Made by a program: the position numbers and the translations under genes
NCBI GenBank assembly: GCA_947471105.1
Contig: CANIYB010000065.1
Coordinates: 1-10,159, forward strand
Source of the DNA: Cytophagaceae bacterium
GTDB lineage: Bacteria; Bacteroidota; Bacteroidia; Cytophagales; Spirosomataceae
Reading direction: 5' to 3'
Length of the DNA stretch: 10,159 nt
Part shown: in pieces, positions 1 to 5,728 of the stretch
Numbering within the stretch: the first letter of the stretch is position 1
Layout of the letters: each line of letters begins with the position of its first letter
The notes under the pieces: generated by a model
Told to the model about the DNA's origin: nothing
Databases searched by the model: none
The model's input: only the letters and a program-made list of their open reading frames with translations

Positions 1-26
1 AGTCTATTTTTGGGTAATTCATTATA

Positions 27-87
27 TAGCGTATAGCTTTACTAACTTTCTAAAAGTTAGTAAAGCTGGTGCTGCGAGGTATGTTTT
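27..87 (+). repeat. Hairpin repeat, copy 1 (REP-like)
   Basis: A hairpin with arms at 35-49 and 53-67 (15 perfect pairs, AGCTTTACTAACTTT and its complement) and a three-base loop. It is flanked on the left by TAGCGTATAGCTTTA (27-41, overlapping the arm) and on the right by TAAAGCTGGTGCTGCGAGG (61-79). The same two flanks recur exactly at 1875-1889 and 1906-1924 around a different stem. Similarity continues on the right to 87. It lies just past the 3' end of the minus-strand VOC gene. There is no clean T-tract on either side, so it does not look like a standard intrinsic terminator, although it could still affect transcript ends. I infer a dispersed REP-like family. Confidence 0.75.
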
Positions 88-104
88 CTCTATTTAAGCT
101 AGAT

Positions 105-950
105 TTAACTTTGGACGGCTTTTTCTAAATCGGCAATGACAAATTTGGACATTTGTAAAAAAGCGTAGGTTGCTTTGGGTGCGGTCTCAGGATTTGACAT
201 GAATTTGCCCAGATTAGAAGGAACGATTTGCCACGATACCCCAAATTTATCTTTCAGCCAGCCGCATCTTCCGGGTTGGCCATCTAGGACTAAATGATTC
301 CAATAATAATCGATTTCTTCTTGGTTATCCACGGTTATGATGAACGAAACTCCTTCGTTGAAAGGGTGAACGTTCGGCATGGAACTTTCCATGGCGTGGA
401 AAACTTGCCCATTTAATAAGAATTGGGAGTATTTAATATTTCCTTCGATATCCTGTTCCCCTTTTTCATAAAATTGTTTGAATTGAATTTCGGATTTTGG
501 GAAAAGCTGGGTATAAAAATGGATGGCCTCAGAGGCTTTGCCGTTGTTTGTACCAGTAAACATAAAACTTGGGGCAATTTTTGCGGAGGAATCCTGTCCC
601 ATCATGATTTGCCAGTTGACACCATACTTATCCGCACACCAGCCATATTTTGCACTCCACGGATAGGTATTTAGGGGCATTAAAATGGATCCTCCGTCTT
701 GCATTATTGAATCCCAAATTCGTTGAATTTCTTCTTCCTCATGGATGTTGAGAAAAAACGAAATGGATGGATTGATCGGGTAGCCGGGACCCCCGTTTAA
801 ATGCATAAATCTGCGGCCGTAAATCCGGTAATTTATGGCGAGGGGATTTTCTGAAATGGGATCAAATTCAGTGAAAGTGTTTTTATAAAAATCTGCTGCT
901 TCTTTGGCATTTTTATCAAACCAAAGGCAAATACCTAGTTCGTGTATCAT
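105..950 (-). CDS. Two-domain VOC (glyoxalase-fold, PhnB-like) protein
   Basis: A 281-residue protein made of two tandem vicinal-oxygen-chelate units of the PhnB / 3-dmu-9_3-mt type, at about residues 2-117 and 125-271. Each unit opens with a short strand and a helix (KEAADFYKNTF; KASEAIHFYTQLF). Each ends in a matching block, KYGWCADKYGVNWQI near 101 and GRCGWLKDKFGVSWQIVP near 227, which shows internal duplication. Proteins of this family are probably soluble and cytoplasmic, but substrates are mostly unknown; the old ubiquinone-methyltransferase label is not evidence of that reaction. I chose the start at 950 (MIHELGICLWF) because the in-frame ATG 60 bases further upstream adds a hydrophobic tail unlike the family and runs into the start region of the divergent ThuA gene. 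The gene is divergent from that gene with a 47-base gap. The fold is clear; the function is not. Confidence 0.88.
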   Translation of the reverse strand: MIHELGICLWFDKNAKEAADFYKNTFTEFDPISENPLAINYRIYGRRFMHLNGGPGYPINPSISFFLNIHEEEEIQRIWDSIMQDGGSILMPLNTYPWSAKYGWCADKYGVNWQIMMGQDSSAKIAPSFMFTGTNNGKASEAIHFYTQLFPKSEIQFKQFYEKGEQDIEGNIKYSQFLLNGQVFHAMESSMPNVHPFNEGVSFIITVDNQEEIDYYWNHLVLDGQPGRCGWLKDKFGVSWQIVPSNLGKFMSNPETAPKATYAFLQMSKFVIADLEKAVQS

Positions 951-953
951 AAG

Positions 954-983
954 TTTGTAATTTAATAGATAATTGTAAATTTG
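954..983 (+). promoter_or_regulatory. Bacteroidota-type promoter for the ThuA gene
   Basis: A TTTG box at 954-957 is followed by an 18-base spacer and an exact TAnnTTTG box (TAAATTTG) at 976-983. This matches the -33/-7 consensus of the Bacteroidota housekeeping sigma factor. Transcription would start near 989-991, leaving a leader of fewer than 10 bases before the ATG at 998. No equally good match was found for the opposite-strand VOC gene in the same gap. Confidence 0.6.
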
Positions 984-997
984 GAAAAAAATATCAA

Positions 998-1849
998 ATG
1001 AAAAAGGCATTTAAAATTATTGGCTGGTCAATTTTAGGCATGTTGGGTGCTTTTTTTATTTTTGGCGCTCTATTTTTTTATAAAGTAAAAAATGGGTTTC
1101 CCGTTTTTTACGAAACCGAAAGGCCTACCTTGTTTATAGCCAAAAATCGGCCGGCTATTCTCGTTTTTTCTAAAACAGCGAGTTTCAGGCATGGGGAATC
1201 TATAGAGGCATCTAGCCCAATTTTAACTGAAATGGCAAAAAAGAATCATTGGTTTTTATATGAAACAGAGTCGGGCGGCGTGTTTAATGAGGAGCAATTG
1301 AGCTTGTTTGATTTAGTTATTTTCAATAATTCGACGGGCCCTGTTTTGAATGATGAACAGCAAATGGCTTTTCAAAAATACATCACGAATGGGGGTAATT
1401 TTTTAGGTATTCATGGATCTGGGGACGATTCACACCGTAAGTGGGAATGGTATCAAAAGACATTATTGGGAGCTAAATTTTCGCATCATCCGTTGAATCC
1501 TCAATTTCAAAATGCGAAGATTCATGTGGAGGCGCGAGCTGATTCTAGTTTTAAATCATGGCTTGTGGGCGAATGGAATGCCAAGGATGAATGGTATGTA
1601 TTTTACGAACAACCCAAAGATGCACAAGTCCTTCTCTATATTGATGGAGATAAAATTTTGCCCAGTGGGAATATGCTTTGGATGAAAGACAAGAATTTTG
1701 GCATGGGGAAATACCATCCTGTTGCTTGGGTTAAAAAAGTGGGTATGGGCAAAATGTTATATACGTCGATGGGCCATTCAAAAGATGTATGGGAGAATAA
1801 ACCATTCCAAGAGTTCATAGAAAAATCCATTTCTTGGGCAATAAAATAA
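998..1849 (+). CDS. ThuA-domain protein with N-terminal membrane anchor
   Basis: A 283-residue protein. Residues 7-28 are a hydrophobic segment after MKKAFK, with no obvious signal-peptidase I or lipobox site, so I read it as an anchor with the domain outside the cytoplasm. Residues 53-282 match the ThuA (trehalose utilization protein A-like) fold, related to class I glutamine amidotransferases: AILVFSKTASFRHG (53-66), FDLVIFNNSTG (104-114), NGGNFLGIHGSGD (131-143), DEWY (197-200), YHPVAW (239-244) and GKMLYTSMGHS (251-261). ThuA-like domains occur in Bacteroidota proteins linked to carbohydrate metabolism, but the reaction is seldom known and I do not claim trehalose use here. The gene stands alone downstream of a good promoter, divergent from the VOC gene, and a hairpin repeat lies 25 bases after its stop. 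The family is secure; the role is unknown. Confidence 0.88.
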   Translation: MKKAFKIIGWSILGMLGAFFIFGALFFYKVKNGFPVFYETERPTLFIAKNRPAILVFSKTASFRHGESIEASSPILTEMAKKNHWFLYETESGGVFNEEQLSLFDLVIFNNSTGPVLNDEQQMAFQKYITNGGNFLGIHGSGDDSHRKWEWYQKTLLGAKFSHHPLNPQFQNAKIHVEARADSSFKSWLVGEWNAKDEWYVFYEQPKDAQVLLYIDGDKILPSGNMLWMKDKNFGMGKYHPVAWVKKVGMGKMLYTSMGHSKDVWENKPFQEFIEKSISWAIK

Positions 1850-1874
1850 GTTAATTTAAAGGGATTTTAATTCG

Positions 1875-1932
1875 TAGCGTATAGCTTTAAAACTTTTTAA
1901 AATTTTAAAGCTGGTGCTGCGAGGCAGGTTTT
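1875..1932 (+). repeat. Hairpin repeat, copy 2 (REP-like)
   Basis: Second copy of the element at 27-87, in the same orientation. The left flank TAGCGTATAGCTTTA (1875-1889) and right flank TAAAGCTGGTGCTGCGAGG (1906-1924) are identical to copy 1. Including the extension to 1932, 25 of 27 right-hand bases match. The arms here are AGCTTTAAAA (1883-1892) and TTTTAAAGCT (1903-1912), so the inner stem sequence differs from copy 1 but still pairs. It sits between the convergent 3' ends of the ThuA and TetR genes. Dispersed hairpin repeat is my reading; a bidirectional transcript-end element is the alternative. Confidence 0.75.
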
Positions 1933-1974
1933 ATATGAAATGTCTTTTACCCTGATCAGTGGGAATTCAATTTT

Positions 1975-2652
1975 CTAAACGGGCTTTAGTGCGTTAAAAA
2001 CTAATTGGCTCAAAAAATTAAAAACAAATTCTTCCTCTTTTTGATTGGCCACATCGGTCAATCGAGGCAAATTTTTACTAAAGTATTGTTGGCTATGTGC
2101 TGTCTCGATCAAGGTGCTACTTAAAGATCTAGAGAAAGCATATGAGGGATTTAAATGCAGCATTACATCAGAAATTTTGTTACACAAGTCTTTATACGGT
2201 TTAAAAACTTGATAGGAATTGATCTCCTTCACTTCTTTTATCAGGTAAACTTTACTGCTTTCTGATAGGACAATTTGGTTTAAAAAGGATTTATTGTAAT
2301 CTAGTTGGCCTACACTTTCGGGTAAACTTTGGGTAAACAAATGGATAATCTTAGTTAATTTTTCTTTTGGGTCTTGGATATTTTGAATCGTAAAATCAAC
2401 AAGAAATTCCATGTAAGACCAATACCAATTTAATATATAGAGCAGTAATCGGTGTTTATTTTCAAAATACCGATAGATAGACGCCTCGGTTGTGGACATT
2501 TTGGTGGCCAATTTTTTAAAGGTAAAATGCTCGAAACCTAATTCGTAAATTAAATCAATGGCATTTTTTACAATTTGTTTACCTAATTCCGAAGATTCGG
2601 GATCGCGTAAATAGATATGTTCGTTGACCTTAAAACTAAGTTGGAAATCCAT
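1975..2652 (-). CDS. TetR/AcrR-family transcriptional regulator
   Basis: A 225-residue DNA-binding regulator. The N-terminal domain has helix 1 at about 23-38 (LGKQIVKNAIDLIYELG) and the helix-turn-helix at 43-65, where FTFKKLATKMSTTEASIYRYF shows the TetR hallmark of a recognition helix ending in YRYF. The rest, to 225, is helical and does not match a ligand domain I can name, as is usual for this family. The gene is divergent from the ABC-HlyD-TolC operon across a 125-base gap that holds three related palindrome-like sites. A local, self-regulating repressor of the exporter is the simplest model; the inducer cannot be predicted. The stop codon is TAG. The start at 2652 lies about 20 bases from a good -7 box on the same strand. 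Confidence 0.9.
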   Translation of the reverse strand: MDFQLSFKVNEHIYLRDPESSELGKQIVKNAIDLIYELGFEHFTFKKLATKMSTTEASIYRYFENKHRLLLYILNWYWSYMEFLVDFTIQNIQDPKEKLTKIIHLFTQSLPESVGQLDYNKSFLNQIVLSESSKVYLIKEVKEINSYQVFKPYKDLCNKISDVMLHLNPSYAFSRSLSSTLIETAHSQQYFSKNLPRLTDVANQKEEEFVFNFLSQLVFNALKPV

Positions 2653-2671
2653 GTATTCTAAAAATTTAGCT

Positions 2672-2679
2672 CAAATATA
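2672..2679 (-). promoter_or_regulatory. -7 box of the TetR gene promoter
   Basis: On the minus strand this reads TATATTTG, an exact TAnnTTTG. Transcription would start near 2665, about 13 bases before the regulator's ATG. I see no convincing -33 box. The region just upstream (2682-2700) is taken up by an operator-like sequence, which fits autoregulation. Confidence 0.5.
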
Positions 2680-2681
2680 GC

Positions 2682-2700
2682 AATAGTAAAATTATTATAA
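2682..2700. promoter_or_regulatory. Operator-like site 1 (degenerate palindrome)
   Basis: AATAGTAAAATTATTATAA matches operator-like site 2 (2723-2741) at 17 of 19 positions. The left half AATAGTA is intact and the right half is degraded. It lies directly upstream of the TetR gene's -7 box, in the promoter spacer. Binding by the neighbouring TetR protein is inferred. Confidence 0.5.
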
Positions 2701-2722
2701 AATAAATTTAAATATTTTTTAG

Positions 2723-2737
2723 AATAGTAATACTATT
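2723..2737. promoter_or_regulatory. Operator-like site 2 (perfect palindrome), likely TetR site
   Basis: AATAGTA-A-TACTATT is a perfect 7+1+7 palindrome centred on 2730. Weaker symmetry continues beyond one mismatch on each side. It lies where the -33 region of the exporter promoter would be, 17 bases upstream of the -7 box. A symmetric site in a divergent TetR/exporter gap is the expected place for the repressor to bind. The sequence shows the symmetry; the binding is inferred. Confidence 0.65.
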
Positions 2738-2753
2738 ATAACAAAAAGTATTT

Positions 2754-2761
2754 TATCTTTG
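2754..2761 (+). promoter_or_regulatory. -7 box of the exporter operon promoter
   Basis: TATCTTTG is an exact TAnnTTTG. The transcript would start near 2768, about 10 bases before the ATG at 2778. No clear TTTG box is found at the -33 distance, where the perfect palindrome sits instead. This suggests a weak promoter under tight control. Confidence 0.55.
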
Positions 2762-2766
2762 TAAAA

Positions 2767-2776
2767 AATAGTAATA
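2767..2776 (+). promoter_or_regulatory. Operator-like half-site 3
   Basis: AATAGTAATA repeats the first ten bases of operator-like site 2 and ends one base before the exporter start codon, over the predicted transcript start. The right half of the palindrome is missing. It may be a half-site for the same regulator, but it is short and AT-rich, so chance is possible. Confidence 0.35.
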
Positions 2777-2777
2777 A

Positions 2778-4427
2778 ATGGATTTTCTTTCAGCTGTAAA
2801 TCGGATAAGCCAATTAACAAGACTTCACAAAAAGGAGGTTTTGGGGATTTACCTTTTTTCTGCTTTTTCGGGTTTGGTGCAACTGAGTTTGCCTCTTGGC
2901 GTACAGGCAATTGTAGGTTTTGTGCTTGGCGCCACGATGGTGACCTCCATTTATGTGCTTATATTTTTAGTAGTTCTGGGTGTATTTATTGTGGGCTTAC
3001 TTCAAATAAATCAAATGAGATTAATTGAAAAGGTCCAACAACAAATTTTTGCTGATTATGCGTTTGATTTTGTCACTAAGATTCCGCGATTCGATTTGAA
3101 AAAAGCGGATTCGTATTATCTGCCTGAGAAAGCAAATCATTTTTTTGAAACGGCGACAGTCCAAAAAAGTTTTTCTAAGATTTTATTAGATCTGCCCATG
3201 GCCTCTATTCAGATTGTGCTGGGTTTGCTTTTATTATCTTTTTACCACCCATTTTTTATTGTTTGGGGCGTAATACAAATGCTAATTATTTGGTGGGTAT
3301 TGCGCAATACGAGCAAGCCAGGACTTACGACCAGCTGGACTGAAAGTAAATATAAGTATGCGGTCGCTTCGTGGTTTGGAGAAATGGCTCGGACTTTAAA
3401 ATCAATAAAATTTAGTGAACCTGATTTGGCCATTAACAAAACAGATTTACAGGTTACGGGATATTTGGGTGCTCGAACGAAACATTTTAATGTACTCCTT
3501 TTCCAATATAAAATTCTCGTTTTTTTCAAGGTTTGCATGACCTTAGCCATGTTGACTATTGGGGCGGTTTTATTGGTAAACCAACAACTTAATGTCGGCG
3601 AATTTATAGCTGTGGAAATCGTTATCATCATGGTCATTAATGCGGTGGAAAAGCTGATTATTAGCTTGGAAAGTTTTTATGATTTGGCCACGGGATTAGA
3701 AAAGCTAGCGATTATGACAGAATCACCCCTAGAAAAAGAGGAGAGCGCAAGTTTGAATCCTTTATTCAATGGAATTCAAATTAATTTTATTGATTTTTCT
3801 TTTGAATTCGAGGAAGATAAACCTCTTTTAAAGCATGTGAATTTTGCAATAGAAAAAGGATCAAAAGTAGGTGTCCATGGTTCTCAAGGATCAGGGAAAT
3901 CCATTTTTTTAAGGATGTTAACTGGAAATTATACAGATTTTGTGGGGTCTCTTTTAATAAATCAAATACCCATTCAAAACTTAAATAAGAGAGAATATCG
4001 AAGGCAGGTGGGCACTTTCTTGCAAGGGCACGAAATTTTTATGGGTACGTTGATGGAGAATATCACGATGGGTCAAACGGATATCAGCACTGAGATGATT
4101 ATTCATCAAGCACATAAATTAGGCTTTTTAAATTTTCTTCAATATTTCCCAATGGGCTTTGATACGGTTTTGGATCCAATGGGTAAAAAACTTTCTGAGA
4201 CACTTAAAAAGAAAATTCTACTCATTAGGGCAACGATTGGCAAGAAATCATTGCTTTTATTAGAAGAGCCTTGGAGTGGTTTCTCGAGCGAGATACAGGA
4301 GAATTTGAAGCATTATTTTTTGAATGAATTACCGAATGTGACAGTCATCATTGCAACAAATGATTCAGATTATCTTTTGAAATGTGGTGCGAAATTTGAA
4401 GTTGGCAAAGGTGTTATTTTAAACTAA
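2778..4427 (+). CDS. ABC exporter, fused membrane and ATPase domains, degenerate ATPase motifs
   Basis: A 549-residue half-transporter of type I secretion / HlyB-like design without an N-terminal C39 peptidase domain. Membrane helices lie at about 22-50, 55-75, 140-155, 158-176, 248-267 and 276-294. The ATPase domain covers about 332-549. Walker A is intact (GSQGSGKS, 368-375; K374) and the Q-loop Q416 is present. Other motifs depart from consensus: LSETL at 472-476 instead of LSGGQ, EE at 496-497 where Walker B usually has DE, ATND at 526-529 with N528 in place of the switch histidine, and F344 at the usual A-loop tyrosine. The reading frame is open and the core is well formed, so this is not a pseudogene. 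It is first in an operon with HlyD and TolC partners, controlled by a divergent TetR gene. It should act as an inner-membrane homodimer exporting an unknown substrate. Confidence 0.88.
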   Translation: MDFLSAVNRISQLTRLHKKEVLGIYLFSAFSGLVQLSLPLGVQAIVGFVLGATMVTSIYVLIFLVVLGVFIVGLLQINQMRLIEKVQQQIFADYAFDFVTKIPRFDLKKADSYYLPEKANHFFETATVQKSFSKILLDLPMASIQIVLGLLLLSFYHPFFIVWGVIQMLIIWWVLRNTSKPGLTTSWTESKYKYAVASWFGEMARTLKSIKFSEPDLAINKTDLQVTGYLGARTKHFNVLLFQYKILVFFKVCMTLAMLTIGAVLLVNQQLNVGEFIAVEIVIIMVINAVEKLIISLESFYDLATGLEKLAIMTESPLEKEESASLNPLFNGIQINFIDFSFEFEEDKPLLKHVNFAIEKGSKVGVHGSQGSGKSIFLRMLTGNYTDFVGSLLINQIPIQNLNKREYRRQVGTFLQGHEIFMGTLMENITMGQTDISTEMIIHQAHKLGFLNFLQYFPMGFDTVLDPMGKKLSETLKKKILLIRATIGKKSLLLLEEPWSGFSSEIQENLKHYFLNELPNVTVIIATNDSDYLLKCGAKFEVGKGVILN

Positions 4428-4429
4428 TT

Positions 4430-5728
4430 ATGGAACGTCATTTTTTTAAGTCATTTGAGCAGGTGTATAGGCAGAATGAAAAGAGCTATATCAATCGATG
4501 GCTTCTGATCATTTTGGGGATATTCTTGGCAAGTTTATTTCTTCCTTGGACACAAAATATTAGTGCCAAAGGTAAAGTGACAAGTCTATTCCAAGAGCAA
4601 CGTCCTCAAGCAGTGAATTCGCCAATTCCTGGGAAAATAATAAAGTGGTGGGTTCGAGAAGGAGATATCGTAAAAAAAGGAGATACGTTGATTCAGATAT
4701 CTGAAATTAAGGAAGACTATTTGGATCCTAATTTGGTCAATCGAACGGAGCAACAAGTCACCGCAAAAAAAGGAGCGATTTCATATTACAATAGCAAAGT
4801 GAATGTGACAGCGTCGCAAATTCAAAATTTGCAAACGGGCAAGAAGTTAAAAATCGAACAAATAGGAAACAAGTTAAAGCAATTAGAAAATAAATTGATT
4901 GGTGAGAAGGCAGAAATACTTGCAGCAAATAATGAGTTTAATTTAGCTAAAAATCAATACGAGCGCCAGCAAAAAATGTACGAACAGGGTTTGGTTTCAC
5001 AGACACAATTCCAACAAAGAAATGTGGCTTTTCAAAATGCACAAGCCAAAAAAACGGTTGCTGAAAATAAACTAGAGCAAACCTTACAAGAAATTGTCAA
5101 TACAAAAATTGAGTTAAGGGGCGTGGAGCAGGAGTATAATGAAAAAATTAATAAAGCGGAGGCGGAGAGATTACAGAGCCTTGGGACGATCGAAGTGGGC
5201 AAAGGAGAGGTGGCAAAACTAGAAAATCAAGTGAGTAATTACCGTATTAGAAATGGTATGTACATTATTCTTGCGCCCCAGGATGGTCAAATAACCCAGG
5301 CAAAAAAGGCGGGTTTGGGAGAAGTGATTAAGGAGGGGGAAGACTTGATGAGTATTGTTCCTCCTAAAGTTAATTATGCGGTAGAAATGTTCATAAGGCC
5401 TTTGGACTTGCCTCTTATTTCAAGGGGTCAAAAGGTTCGCTTTATGTTTGATGGTTTTCCAGCCATCGTTTTTAGCGGTTGGCCTAATCAAAGTTATGGA
5501 ACGTTTGGCGGTAAAGTTATCGCCATTGAGAATTCAATAAGTCCCAATGGGATGTTTAGAGTGCTTGTCGTAGAAGATTTACAAGATCGACCATGGCCAG
5601 GCCAAGTAAAAATAGGTGGTGGAGCTCAAGGAATTGCGCTATTAAAAAATGTTCCTATTTGGTATGAATTATGGCGAAATATAAACGGATTTCCTCCTGA
5701 TTATTATCAAGTTTCTTCTGAAAAATGA
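4430..5728 (+). CDS. HlyD-family periplasmic adaptor (membrane fusion protein)
   Basis: A 432-residue adaptor that would link the ABC exporter to the TolC channel. It has a short cytoplasmic tail (1-22), one membrane helix (23-40), the first half of a lipoyl-like domain (64-96, SPIPGKIIKWWVREGDIVKKGD), a long alpha-helical hairpin (about 104-270, rich in Q, K, E and N) and the second lipoyl half (281-310, APQDGQITQ to MSIVPP). A beta-barrel region follows (314-400). The hairpin turn, YEQGLVSQTQF (184-194), is like the tip that meets TolC in related adaptors. The C-terminal tail (408-426) is aromatic and ends near FPPDYY. It starts 2 bases after the ABC gene's stop and shares an ATGA overlap with the TolC gene, so it should be co-transcribed with both. 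Confidence 0.9.
   Translation: MERHFFKSFEQVYRQNEKSYINRWLLIILGIFLASLFLPWTQNISAKGKVTSLFQEQRPQAVNSPIPGKIIKWWVREGDIVKKGDTLIQISEIKEDYLDPNLVNRTEQQVTAKKGAISYYNSKVNVTASQIQNLQTGKKLKIEQIGNKLKQLENKLIGEKAEILAANNEFNLAKNQYERQQKMYEQGLVSQTQFQQRNVAFQNAQAKKTVAENKLEQTLQEIVNTKIELRGVEQEYNEKINKAEAERLQSLGTIEVGKGEVAKLENQVSNYRIRNGMYIILAPQDGQITQAKKAGLGEVIKEGEDLMSIVPPKVNYAVEMFIRPLDLPLISRGQKVRFMFDGFPAIVFSGWPNQSYGTFGGKVIAIENSISPNGMFRVLVVEDLQDRPWPGQVKIGGGAQGIALLKNVPIWYELWRNINGFPPDYYQVSSEK

Noticed and set aside
27..87. Repeat copy 1 as a simple intrinsic terminator of the VOC gene
   Set aside because: The stem is AT-rich, there is no T-run immediately after it on the relevant strand, and the conserved unpaired right flank is not explained by termination.
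423..674. Plus-strand open frame of 83 codons inside the VOC gene
   Set aside because: It lies antisense to a well-supported gene, and its translation shows no recognisable domain.
951..1010. Longer VOC protein starting at 1010
   Set aside because: The extra 20 residues are hydrophobic, unlike the family N-terminus, and would overlap the beginning of the ThuA gene and its promoter. MIHELGICLWF at 950 fits the family start.
27..1932. Hairpin repeats as integron attC sites flanking a cassette
   Set aside because: The ends lack the paired core sites (RYYYAAC / GTTRRRY) of attC, no integrase is present, and the bracketed genes are divergent rather than a single promoterless cassette.
1952..1964. 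CCCTGATCAGTGGG region as a terminator for the TetR gene
   Set aside because: The centre is a palindrome without a loop and only three outer pairs remain, so a stable hairpin is not expected.
2831..2840. AAAGGAGGTT as a Shine-Dalgarno site for an internal start
   Set aside because: It lies within the ABC exporter's first helix region with no suitable start codon shortly after, and Bacteroidota rarely depend on such sites.
2778..4427. ABC exporter gene as a pseudogene
   Set aside because: Despite altered motifs, the frame is intact, Walker A and the catalytic glutamate are kept, and tight spacing with HlyD and TolC genes implies a working operon.
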